Below, piece after piece: positions 24,114 through 31,990 of a stretch of DNA of 64,000 nt. The translations under genes and the position numbers were made by a program. Numbering within the stretch: position 1 is the stretch's first letter; every line of letters starts with the position of its first letter. The stretch comes from Haloglomus salinum (GTDB lineage: Archaea; Halobacteriota; Halobacteria; Halobacteriales; Haloarculaceae). The notes beneath the pieces are model-generated. The model searched no databases. It saw nothing but the letters and a program-made list of their open reading frames with translations, and was not told the origin of the DNA. The DNA lies in assembly GCF_024298825.1 (NCBI RefSeq), contig NZ_CP101153.1, forward strand, positions 2,542,001 to 2,606,000. The letters run 5' to 3'.

Positions 24114-25966
24114 TGGCCGAGGACAGTATCGCGGTCGTGGACCTGGACCGGTGCCAGCCCGACCGCTGCAACTACGAGTGTGCCAACTACTGCCCGCCCA
24201 ACCGCACCGGAAAGGAGTGTATCGTCACGCGCGAGGAGCGCCACGGTGACGAGCCGTACGAGGGCGGGGCCGACCAGATATCCATCTCCGAGGAGATCTG
24301 CCTGGGCGAGTCGTGTGGCATCTGTGTGAACAAGTGTCCGTTCGACGCCATCGAGATCATCAACCTCCCCGGAGAACTGGAGGAGTCCCCGGCCCACCGC
24401 TACGGGGAGAACGCGTTCGGGCTGTACGGCCTCCCCGCCCCGCAGGAGGGCCGCGTGACCGGTGTGCTGGGGCCGAACGGTATCGGGAAGTCGACGGCCG
24501 TCCGCATCCTGGCGGGCGAGATAACCCCCAACCTCGGCGACCACGAGGACGAGCCCTCGTGGGAGTCCGTCCTCGACGAGTACCGCGGGACCGCCTTACA
24601 GGACTACCTCGAGGACCTCCGGGACGGGAAGCTCGACGTGGCACGCAAGCCCCAGTACGTCGACCGTATCCCCGACCAGTTCGACGGGAAGACCTCGGAA
24701 CTGCTGGACGGCGTCGACGAGCGCGGCGTCGCCGACGAGATCACCGAGCGCCTGGGCATCGCGGGCGTCGTCGACCAGGACATCGATACGCTGTCCGGCG
24801 GCGAACTCCAGCGCGTCGCGCTCGCGGCCGCGCTGGTCCGCGACGCGGACTTCTACTTCATCGACGAGATAACGCCGTACCTCGACATCGGCCAGCGGGT
24901 GACGGCGGCTCGCCTGATTCGGGAACTCGCCGAGGCGGAGGACCGCTCGATGATGGTCATCGAACACGACCTCGCTATCCTCGACCTCGTGGCCGACACG
25001 GTCCACGTCACCTACGGTGAGCCCGGGGCGTTCGGTGTCGTCACGACGCCCAAATCGACGCGCAACGGCATCAACGAGTACCTCGATGGCTACCTCGAGG
25101 CTGAGAACATGCGCATCCGGCAGTCGCCCATCCGCTTCGAGGAGCACGCGCCCCGGCAGAGCGCCCGCGGCGATGTCCTCATCGAGTATCCCGAACTCAC
25201 CAAGTCCTACGGCGAGGGCGAGTTCACGCTCGAGGTCGAAGCCGGCGAGATACGCAACAACGAGGTTCTCGGCATCGTCGGCCCGAACGGCATCGGGAAG
25301 TCGACGTTCGCGGAACTACTGACCGGCCGGCTGGAGCCGACGGCGGGCGAGGTGGACACGCGCCTCGACATCGCCTACAAGCCCCAGTACATCGAGATCG
25401 ACCAGCCGATGCGGGTCGACTCGTTCCTCGCCTCCATCACGGACGACTTCGGGTCCTCGTACTGGAACACCGAAATCGCCCAGCCCCTGCAACTGGAGCG
25501 CATCATGGAGCAACAGCTCACGGACCTCTCGGGCGGGGAGCGCCAGCGCGTCGCCATCGCGGCCTGCCTCTCGAAGGACGCCGACCTCTACCTGCTGGAC
25601 GAGCCCTCCGCCTTCCTCGACGTCGAACAGCGGGTGCAGGCCACCAGCGCCATCCGGCGCTACACCGAGAACCACGACGCGACGGCGATGGTCATCGACC
25701 ACGACATCTACATGATCGACCTGCTGGCCGACCGCCTGCAGGTGTTCGACGGCGAGCCGGCCGAACACGGCCACGCCGGCGAACCGGTCGGGATGCGCGA
25801 GGGGATGAACCAGTTCCTCGCCAACCTCGACGTGACCTTCCGCCGCGACCAGAACACGGGCCGCCCGCGCATCAACAAGCCCGGCTCGCAACTCGACCGC
25901 AAGCAGAAGAAGCAGGGCGAGTACTACTACGCGCCGGAGGATGCCGAGGAGCTGGACGAGGAGTAG
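24113..25966 (+). CDS. rli: Ribosome-recycling ATPase RLI (ABCE1)
   Basis: Iron-sulfur ABC ATPase that splits ribosomes after termination and acts in initiation; essential in archaea and eukaryotes. Residues ~10-85 hold two [4Fe-4S] clusters, with Cys in RCQPDRCNYECANYC and then ICLGESCGICVNKCP. Two ABC domains follow, with Walker A motifs GPNGIGKSTAV and GPNGIGKSTFA, signatures LSGGELQRVALA and LSGGERQRVAIA, and Walker B motifs FYFIDEI and LYLLDEP. At 617 aa it is full length. The Arg-rich C-terminus before the acidic end (PRINKPGSQLDRKQKKQ) is typical. It overlaps the EMC6-like gene by TAATG. Confidence 0.96.
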   Translation: MAEDSIAVVDLDRCQPDRCNYECANYCPPNRTGKECIVTREERHGDEPYEGGADQISISEEICLGESCGICVNKCPFDAIEIINLPGELEESPAHRYGENAFGLYGLPAPQEGRVTGVLGPNGIGKSTAVRILAGEITPNLGDHEDEPSWESVLDEYRGTALQDYLEDLRDGKLDVARKPQYVDRIPDQFDGKTSELLDGVDERGVADEITERLGIAGVVDQDIDTLSGGELQRVALAAALVRDADFYFIDEITPYLDIGQRVTAARLIRELAEAEDRSMMVIEHDLAILDLVADTVHVTYGEPGAFGVVTTPKSTRNGINEYLDGYLEAENMRIRQSPIRFEEHAPRQSARGDVLIEYPELTKSYGEGEFTLEVEAGEIRNNEVLGIVGPNGIGKSTFAELLTGRLEPTAGEVDTRLDIAYKPQYIEIDQPMRVDSFLASITDDFGSSYWNTEIAQPLQLERIMEQQLTDLSGGERQRVAIAACLSKDADLYLLDEPSAFLDVEQRVQATSAIRRYTENHDATAMVIDHDIYMIDLLADRLQVFDGEPAEHGHAGEPVGMREGMNQFLANLDVTFRRDQNTGRPRINKPGSQLDRKQKKQGEYYYAPEDAEELDEE

Positions 25967-25989
25967 CCGACTCGTTCGACGCCGTTCGT

Positions 25990-27141
25990 TCAGCCGTCGA
26001 GTCGCATCCCACACTCTGGACAGAACGGCGGGCCGCTCGATGGTGTGACCTCGGAGCCACACGACGGACACTCGTTGTCGCTTGCTTCCTCAACCGGGTC
26101 GGCATCGCCGGCCGAGCCAGCGTCCGCGGACGGCTCCGCTCCGGTCGCCGTCACCGCGTACAGGTTCCCGTCCCGGCTCGCGATGTAGACGGTGCCGTCG
26201 GCGACCGTCGGGTCGGAGAACACCCTGTCACCGGTCTCGAATCGCCACCGTTCGGTGCCAGTGTCCGCGTCGAGCGCGTACAGGTTCCCGTCTCGGCACC
26301 CGAAGTAGACGGTCCCCTCGGCGAGTGCGGGGGTACATTTGACTGAGTCCGCCACCTCGTGCTGCCAGCGACAGGTCCCGTCTTTCCGGTTCACCGCGAA
26401 CAGGGCTCCGCGGTTCGGATATCCGTTGGCCCGACCGACATAGACCACATCACCGCTCACCAGCGGCCGACTGATGATCCCGTCCCCCGTCTCGAACTCC
26501 CAGTCCCCGGCCCCCGTGGCGGCATCCACCGCGTACAGGTGCCCGTCTTCGCTCCCGACGTAGACGGTTCCTTCGACGACGGCGGGAGGTCCGACATCGT
26601 CGCCCGTCCGGAACCGCCATCGCTCCGCTCCGGTCTCGGCATCCACGGCGTAGAGCCGTCCGTCCCAGCTGCCGAAGTAGACTGTCCCGCCCGCTACCGC
26701 TGGTGACGGGAACACCTCCCCGTCCGTCCCGTACTGCCACCGCGTCTCCCCACTCTGCCGGTCGATTGCGTACAGGTTCCCGTCGCTGCTGCCGACGTAG
26801 ACGAGTTCTCGATCCACCGCCGGGGAGAATCCCGGCCACTCCCCGATTTGGATGCGCCACCGTTCCGTCCCGTCGGACGCGTCCACCGCGTACAGGTGTC
26901 CGTCGTTGCTGGTGACGTAGACGGTGTCATCACGGACCGTCGGTGACGGACGCATCGGCCGGCCGGCCCCGAACCGCCAGCGCTCGGTCCCGGTCCGTCT
27001 GTCGACCGCGTACAGCCGGTCGCTCGAGAGATAGATGGTGTCCCCGGCCAGCACCGGGCTCGAGTCGGGTGACCCGCTCGTCCGGAACCGCCACTGCTCC
27101 GTCCCACCCGCCTCCGGGGCGTCCGTTCCTGGCCCGCTCAT
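25990..27141 (-). CDS. Cytoplasmic PQQ-like beta-propeller protein with C-terminal zinc ribbon
   Basis: A 383-aa protein from ATG 27141 ([13 protein letters not shown]). Unlike the Tat-exported propeller at 10.3 kb, it has no signal peptide. It contains about eight blades with the repeated unit [22 protein letters not shown], each built as Val-Tyr-x-Gly/Ser ... Leu-Tyr-Ala-Val/Ile-Asp ... Trp-Arg-Phe. A linker rich in Ala, Asp and Glu leads to a ribbon with CPSCG and CPECG (residues ~360-381), which should bind zinc. Intracellular propellers with zinc ribbons are uncommon; they may be scaffolds or sensors. It lies between RLI (convergent, 23 bp) and GAPDH (divergent). Confidence 0.82.
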   Translation of the reverse strand: MSGPGTDAPEAGGTEQWRFRTSGSPDSSPVLAGDTIYLSSDRLYAVDRRTGTERWRFGAGRPMRPSPTVRDDTVYVTSNDGHLYAVDASDGTERWRIQIGEWPGFSPAVDRELVYVGSSDGNLYAIDRQSGETRWQYGTDGEVFPSPAVAGGTVYFGSWDGRLYAVDAETGAERWRFRTGDDVGPPAVVEGTVYVGSEDGHLYAVDAATGAGDWEFETGDGIISRPLVSGDVVYVGRANGYPNRGALFAVNRKDGTCRWQHEVADSVKCTPALAEGTVYFGCRDGNLYALDADTGTERWRFETGDRVFSDPTVADGTVYIASRDGNLYAVTATGAEPSADAGSAGDADPVEEASDNECPSCGSEVTPSSGPPFCPECGMRLDG

Positions 27142-27258
27142 GGGTGGCACCCTCCCCGGAACGGGAAAAACGTGCTGCCGTCCACTCGGCCGGGGGACCT
27201 GCCGGCGCGGAGCACGACTCTCGAAACGCTTACGCCCGGCCACCCGCCACGAGCAAGT

Positions 27259-28284
27259 ATGATCCAGGTCGCGGTCAACGGCTACGGGACCATCGGCAAG
27301 CGCGTCGCGGACGCCGTCACGCTCCAGCCCGACATGGAGCTGGTGGGCGTGGCGAAGACCAGCCCCAACCACGAGGCGGAACTCGCCGTCGAGAACGGCT
27401 ACCCGCTGTACGCGGCGGTCGAGGACCGCATCGAGCTGTTCGACGAGGCCGGCATCGAACTCGCGGGCACGGTCGACGAACTCGTCGAGGCGTCCGACAT
27501 CGTCGTGGACGCCTGCCCGTCGGGTATCGGCGCCGACAACAAGTCGATGTACGAGGAACTGGACACGCCCGCGCTCTACCAGGGCGGCGAGGACGCCGAC
27601 CTCGTGGACACGTCGTTCAACGCCCGGGCGAACTACACCGACGCCGAGGGCGCCGACCACGTCCGCGTCGTCTCCTGCAACACGACCGGCCTCTCCCGGC
27701 TGCTCGCGCCGCTCGAGGAGGAGTACGGCGTCGAGAAGGCCCGCGTCACGCTCGTCCGGCGCGGCGGCGACCCCGGGCAGACCGGCCGCGGCCCCATCAA
27801 CGACATCCTGCCCAACCCGGTCACGCTCCCGAGCCACCACGGCCCGGACGTGAACACCATCTTCCCCGACCTTTCTATCGACACGCTGGGGCTGAAGGTG
27901 CCGGCGACGCTGATGCACACGCACTCCGTGAACGTCCAGCTGGAGCCCGACGCTGCCGACATGCCCAGCGCCGACGAGGTGCGCGAGCTGCTGGCTGGCG
28001 AGGAGCGGACGTTCATGGTCCAGCCGAGCCACGACATCGACGGCGCGGGCAAGCTCAAGGAGTACGCGCTGGACCGCGGCCGGCCGCGGGGGGACCTCTG
28101 GGAGAACTGCATCTGGAGCGAGTCCATCAGCGTCGAGGACGACGACCTCTACCTGTTCCAGGCCATCCACCAGGAGTCCGACGTGGTGCCCGAGAACGTC
28201 GACGCCATCCGCGCGGTGCTGGGCGAGGCCGACGCCGCCAAGTCCCGCGAGCGGACGAACGAGACGATGGGCGTCGGGCTGTAA
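27259..28284 (+). CDS. gapB: Type II glyceraldehyde-3-phosphate dehydrogenase
   Basis: Archaeal-type NAD(P)-dependent GAPDH, 341 aa. [18 protein letters not shown] opens the Rossmann fold, the catalytic Cys140 lies in [10 protein letters not shown], and [12 protein letters not shown] and [10 protein letters not shown] are family-typical. Haloarchaea carry a type I enzyme for sugar breakdown and a type II enzyme for gluconeogenesis in species studied, so the gluconeogenic direction is likely here. The ATG at 27259 follows a 117-bp divergent spacer. A double hairpin follows the stop. Confidence 0.92.
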   Translation: MIQVAVNGYGTIGKRVADAVTLQPDMELVGVAKTSPNHEAELAVENGYPLYAAVEDRIELFDEAGIELAGTVDELVEASDIVVDACPSGIGADNKSMYEELDTPALYQGGEDADLVDTSFNARANYTDAEGADHVRVVSCNTTGLSRLLAPLEEEYGVEKARVTLVRRGGDPGQTGRGPINDILPNPVTLPSHHGPDVNTIFPDLSIDTLGLKVPATLMHTHSVNVQLEPDAADMPSADEVRELLAGEERTFMVQPSHDIDGAGKLKEYALDRGRPRGDLWENCIWSESISVEDDDLYLFQAIHQESDVVPENVDAIRAVLGEADAAKSRERTNETMGVGL

Positions 28285-28310
28285 CCGGGACGGCGCCATC
28301 CGGCTCCACG

Positions 28311-28343
28311 CCGCGCAGTCGCGCGGAGTAGCCGCCGGCTACT
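28311..28343 (+). terminator. Double hairpin after GAPDH
   Basis: CCGCGC-AGTC-GCGCGG (28311-28326) is followed directly by AGTAGCC-GCC-GGCTACT (28327-28343), starting 27 bases after the GAPDH stop. No T-run follows, so this may be a 3' stabilising or processing structure rather than a classical terminator. Confidence 0.45.
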
Positions 28344-28439
28344 CGTCGCGCATACCGCTCCTGTCTCACGGCCTGTGCCGTGTCACGGTTTGTCAATGTG
28401 CGAAGCCTTTTGCCGCGTGATACCGTAGCGTCGGCCGTA

Positions 28440-28805
28440 ATGCGCCGCGACGACCGCGACGACGACCCGTTCTCGGATGTCTCGGATTTCTTCCGCGAGA
28501 TAGAGCGGATGATGGGTGGTGCCGACTCCGGCTTCGGCGACGACGTCCACTTCCGGGTCGACCGCGAGGACGACCTGGTGCGGGTGGTGGGTGACCTGCC
28601 GGGTGTCGAGAAGGAGGCCATCGACGTCCAGTGTGACGGGCACGACCTCATCGTCGGCGCCGACACCGACCGGCACGAGTACCGCGAGCGCATCGACCTC
28701 CCGGTCCGGGTCGACGAGCACTCCGCGGAGGCGACCTTCAACAACGGTGTCCTCGAGATCACGCTCGACCCCGTCGAGAGCGGCACCGGAATCGACCTCG
28801 ACTGA
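28440..28805 (+). CDS. hsp20: Hsp20/alpha-crystallin family small heat-shock protein
   Basis: ATP-independent chaperone, 121 aa from ATG 28440. A short acidic N-terminal arm (RRDDRDDDPFSDVSDFF) leads to the alpha-crystallin domain with DLVRVVGDLPGVEKEAI, HDLIVGADTDRHEYRERI and the beta-strand ATFNNGVLEITL, the family-typical G-V-L motif. No C-terminal I-x-I motif is evident; the protein ends ESGTGIDLD. The spacer from the GAPDH hairpins is ~100 bp and has CGAAGCCTTTTGCC, possibly part of a promoter. It is convergent with the ATP-grasp gene (80 bp). Confidence 0.88.
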   Translation: MRRDDRDDDPFSDVSDFFREIERMMGGADSGFGDDVHFRVDREDDLVRVVGDLPGVEKEAIDVQCDGHDLIVGADTDRHEYRERIDLPVRVDEHSAEATFNNGVLEITLDPVESGTGIDLD

Positions 28806-28885
28806 CGACCGACGCCGACTCCGTTCCGCGTTCTTCCTCTCGGAGACGCCATGCGCCAGCGGAGCGACGGCCCCGGACATCACTA

Positions 28886-29767
28886 TCACGCTCCGTCGGC
28901 CGTCCGCCGAACCAGCGCCGCCAGCCGGTCGTAGAAGCCGGGTTCGTACTTCGTCGCGGTGTCGACCGTCGGCCGGGCGTTCGTCTCGTTGACCACGGCC
29001 CGGCCGTCCCCGTCGTCGGCGACCAGCAGGTCAACGCCGAGCCAGGGGATGTCGAGCGCCGTGGCAGCCCGCTCGGCGAGGTCGCGCAGGTCGGCGGGCA
29101 GGTCCACGCCGGTCGCCTCGGCGCCGCGGTGGACGTTGTGCTTCCAGCGGCCCGCCTCGCGAGCGGTGTCGGGGAGCCGCCGTTCGACGGCGCCGACGTA
29201 CTCCCCCTCGACGCACATCACCCGGTAGTCGCGGGCGTCGGGTACGAGCGACTGGACGAGGAAGGAGCGGTCACCGGTCGCCGGGAACTCGTGGAGCAGG
29301 TCGAGGTAGTCGGTCACGCCGAGCAGGGAGTCGGCATCGCCGACCCGCGCGACGCCGATGCCGCGCGTCGCCGAGTTGGGCTTGACGACGGCGGGCGTCC
29401 CCACGCGGTCGAGCGCGTCGAGGAGCGCGGCCTCGCCGGACGGGTTCGAGACGACGACCGAATCGGGTGTCGGGACGTCTGCCCGTCCGAGTCGAGCCAG
29501 CGTCTCTCCCTTGTGCCGCGAGCGGAGCACCGCCTCGCGGTCGTTCACCCACGGCACGTCGAGCAGGGCGGCGGCGACGCCGCCCTCGGCGAGCCGCGGT
29601 GGCGCGACGAAGCCGACATCCACGTCGGGGTAGGCGTCATCCGGGGCGGTGAGGTCGACCGTTCGCTCGGCCGTCGGCAGGTGGACCGCCTCGATACCGC
29701 GCTCGGCGAGGGGTTCACGGACCCGGTCGAGGGTCTCCGCGTCGGTCGCAACCCCGAGTCTGAGCAT
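28886..29767 (-). CDS. RimK-like ATP-grasp domain protein
   Basis: A 293-aa ATP-grasp enzyme, joining a carboxyl group to an amine or thiol with ATP. The N-terminal ~100 residues are a pre-ATP-grasp fold. The central part has VVKPNSATRGIGVARV (ATP-binding Lys and Gly-rich loop), then SFLVQSLVPDARDYRVMCV and YVGAVERR. The C-terminal part has WLGVDLLVADDG and VNETNARPTVDT, where Glu and Asn would bind magnesium. The order resembles RimK/LysX/MptN enzymes, which add glutamate. Which substrate it uses cannot be read from the sequence. It is convergent with hsp20. Confidence 0.85.
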   Translation of the reverse strand: MLRLGVATDAETLDRVREPLAERGIEAVHLPTAERTVDLTAPDDAYPDVDVGFVAPPRLAEGGVAAALLDVPWVNDREAVLRSRHKGETLARLGRADVPTPDSVVVSNPSGEAALLDALDRVGTPAVVKPNSATRGIGVARVGDADSLLGVTDYLDLLHEFPATGDRSFLVQSLVPDARDYRVMCVEGEYVGAVERRLPDTAREAGRWKHNVHRGAEATGVDLPADLRDLAERAATALDIPWLGVDLLVADDGDGRAVVNETNARPTVDTATKYEPGFYDRLAALVRRTADGA

Positions 29768-29912
29768 GTCCGGCCGTGGGGCCGCCGCCCATATCAGTCG
29801 TTGGAACGGTCGGTCCGGTCCCCGGGAGCCCAGGCCTCACCGACTGGTACGGACAGGCGAACGTCCCCCGACGACTGTCAGGGCGGTGTCAGCGATCACT
29901 GGATGGCGGAAC

Positions 29913-30152
29913 TCAGGCACTGATCTCAGCGAGCTTCGGCAGGACCTTGTCGGTGGCGATGGCATAGGCGAACCCGAGGCAGACGACGCCCGGGATGACG
30001 GCCCACAGGCCGACTGTCGTATCCCCTCCCTGGACGGTTACGAAGGCGAAGTGTTCGAGGTACGCTCCCGCGGCGGAGAGCGCCACAGTCGCCAAACCAG
30101 AAAGAACCAGTTCCAGGAGTTCAGGGAGGAGGTCAACTGTCTGGGGTCGCAT
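29913..30152 (-). CDS. Small membrane protein (79 aa)
   Basis: A 79-aa protein from ATG 30152 with two hydrophobic helices (about residues 15-35 and 48-66) and a Lys-containing C-terminus (TDKVLPKLAEISA). It lies in a patch of lower GC than its neighbours (about 29.9-30.5 kb) and is divergent from another small membrane protein across an 80-bp spacer with a palindrome. No known family was recognised. Confidence 0.62.
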   Translation of the reverse strand: MRPQTVDLLPELLELVLSGLATVALSAAGAYLEHFAFVTVQGGDTTVGLWAVIPGVVCLGFAYAIATDKVLPKLAEISA

Positions 30153-30195
30153 CGTTACTGTCCGTATCAGTACGGGTGTTGATTAGCTTGCCGAA

Positions 30196-30215
30196 AGAGG
30201 AATAATAGTTCCTCT
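30196..30215. promoter_or_regulatory. Palindromic candidate operator in a divergent spacer
   Basis: AGAGGAA-TAATAG-TTCCTCT is a perfect 7-bp inverted repeat around six bases. It lies between two divergent small membrane protein genes (30152 minus and 30233 plus). Its AT-rich loop can also act as a TATA-type element. It could be a shared operator or promoter. Confidence 0.45.
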
Positions 30216-30232
30216 CGTTCCCACGGGTACCG

Positions 30233-30463
30233 ATGCAGAGAGGTAACAGCACAACCGATTACGCCAAGTTCGCGAAACAGGGGTTCCTGCTCGGTGTCGG
30301 GGCATTCCTCGTCGGGGAACTCACCGAACCGATCCAACATAGCTTCGGGATGGTGGTTCCTGGCTGGGAACACAGTCTGCTGTTCCTTCTGACGGTACTG
30401 GGGGTACTCACAGCCCTGCTCGCTCCGTTCGTGTTCGGGGTCGCCCTCCCGCTCACCCAGTAG
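30233..30463 (+). CDS. Small membrane protein (76 aa)
   Basis: A 76-aa protein from ATG 30233. A short polar start (MQRGNSTTDYAKFAKQ) leads to two membrane helices (about residues 18-32 and 46-70), with LTEPIQHSFGMVVPGWEH between them. The sequence LLGVGAFLVGELTEPIQH resembles unassigned small haloarchaeal membrane proteins. It shares a divergent palindromic spacer with the 79-aa gene, and both use a lower-GC codon set. The function is unknown. Confidence 0.62.
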   Translation: MQRGNSTTDYAKFAKQGFLLGVGAFLVGELTEPIQHSFGMVVPGWEHSLLFLLTVLGVLTALLAPFVFGVALPLTQ

Positions 30464-30530
30464 GTGGTTCGCGACAGACGCGACGGTGGGCTCTTTCGTC
30501 GCCGATGTTCCGGTTGCCGTCGAAGGGGTT

Positions 30531-31868
30531 CTAGTCGTCCGCCTTGACCTCCGAGGCGTCTGCGGTCCCCCTGAACTGGCTCCGGCTGAGCGAGGCGACC
30601 CGCTTCGCGTCGTCGAACCGGCTCGCGAACAGGCCCACCCCCAGCACGATGTAGAGCGCGGTGAAGGCGAGCAGGAGGGTGACGCTGGCGCTCTCGGCGG
30701 CCGCCTCGCTCATCGTCTGGATGAGGACGAACTCGCCGACGACCTGCGAGAGGAACAGCACGAGTAACACCACCGCTTCCTTCATCGAGATGCGGAAGTT
30801 GATGAGGATGGCCAGTGCGAAGAAGCTCTGGGCGGCGGTGAGCCATATCTCGGCGGCCTGCTTCTCGCCGAACGGGAGCGCGCCGTACTGGCCGAGTGCG
30901 ATGGAGTAGACGACGACCAGCGTCCCGATGAGCAGCGTCCACTGGTTCAGCTTCGAGGAGATGAGCGCGTTGAACGAGGCCGTCGTCCGGGCCTTGTTGA
31001 CGAGGTAGGCCGTGACGATGAGTTCGGGCGACTCGCTGGCCAGCGGCGCGAACCACTGGACCATGAAGAACTCGGGGATGCCGTAGTTCACGCCGATGGC
31101 CTCCAGCCCGTGTGCGAACGGCTCGACGGCGGTGAAGATGAGAAAGCCCGAGTAGACGAACAGCCCCAGGACGATGGGGATGCGGAGCTGTCGACCGAAC
31201 CCCTGGAGGTAGGCGGGGACGCCGACGTGGGCCTCGCTCTCCTCGATGTCGCCACGGATGATGACGAAGATGTACGTGACGTACAGCCCCACGAGGACCA
31301 GCATATCGACGATGTCGATGCCACGCCCGCCGCCGAGCATCCCGAACGGTACCAGGAACGCCCAGACGGTGGCGGCGGTGAGAAAGAGTATCTCGGTGGC
31401 GATACTCTCGTCGAGTTTGACGGCGCTCGAGAGGAACCCGTCGCCCCGGTCGACCGCGGTGTCGCCCGAGGAGCGGGCCTTGTAGATGGAGAACAGGGCG
31501 ATACCGGACCAGCCCAGGCCGATGAGGATGCGGTTAGCGCCGGTCATGTTGGCGACCGCGAGGTCGCCCCCGCCGGAGCCGGGGTTGGCGCCGGCCTGGT
31601 ACGCGTAGAGGGCGTCGACGGCGTATTCGGGCGCCACCGCGAGGACTGCGAGGACCGCGAGCGCGAATGCCCGGGGAACGTCCTTCTCGGCGGTCTCGGC
31701 GCCCCACGCCAGCAGGAAGGAGGCGCCGAGGACGGCCGACCCCGCGACGAGGACCTGCAGCACCGTGGAGAGCGTGTCGACGGAGCCGGTCGCCCAGACG
31801 CCGACCCACGGCAGCGTGAAGAGAGCCGCAACCGCCAGCGAACCGATAGAGTACCGGGCGTTTGCCAT
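30531..31868 (-). CDS. Sodium/calcium exchanger family (CaCA) membrane protein
   Basis: A 445-aa, roughly ten-helix transporter of the cation/Ca2+ exchanger superfamily, moving Ca2+ (or another cation) against Na+ or H+. Two conserved alpha-repeat regions can be seen. The N-terminal one is LAVLAVAPEYAVDALYAY, then NMTGANRILIGLGWSG. The C-terminal one is QWFAPLASESPELIVTAYL, with NALISSKLNQWTLLIGTLV. The acidic residues (Glu in APEYAVD and ASESPELIV) are the expected cation ligands. The last stretch (SLSRSQFRGTADASEV) is a cytoplasmic tail. The start is ATG 31868. Direction and ion specificity are inferred from the family only. Confidence 0.88.
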   Translation of the reverse strand: MANARYSIGSLAVAALFTLPWVGVWATGSVDTLSTVLQVLVAGSAVLGASFLLAWGAETAEKDVPRAFALAVLAVLAVAPEYAVDALYAYQAGANPGSGGGDLAVANMTGANRILIGLGWSGIALFSIYKARSSGDTAVDRGDGFLSSAVKLDESIATEILFLTAATVWAFLVPFGMLGGGRGIDIVDMLVLVGLYVTYIFVIIRGDIEESEAHVGVPAYLQGFGRQLRIPIVLGLFVYSGFLIFTAVEPFAHGLEAIGVNYGIPEFFMVQWFAPLASESPELIVTAYLVNKARTTASFNALISSKLNQWTLLIGTLVVVYSIALGQYGALPFGEKQAAEIWLTAAQSFFALAILINFRISMKEAVVLLVLFLSQVVGEFVLIQTMSEAAAESASVTLLLAFTALYIVLGVGLFASRFDDAKRVASLSRSQFRGTADASEVKADD

Positions 31869-31990
31869 CGTTCGAGGTACGCTGCCGGGGGCTTGTATCG
31901 CTTCTGCTTCCGGGACCGGGTCGGGTCACGCTCCCACGGATGGGAACCGTCGCGCCCGTTCGTACGGCGCATGTCGGATTCTCTCCACGC

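Noticed and set aside
24360-25147. Long open frames antisense to RLI
   Set aside because: They are opposite a well-conserved gene and show no motif.
27142-28299. Continuation of the beta-propeller frame across the GAPDH gene
   Set aside because: The upstream part is antisense to a certain GAPDH gene and lacks a propeller pattern; ATG 27141 begins the real protein.
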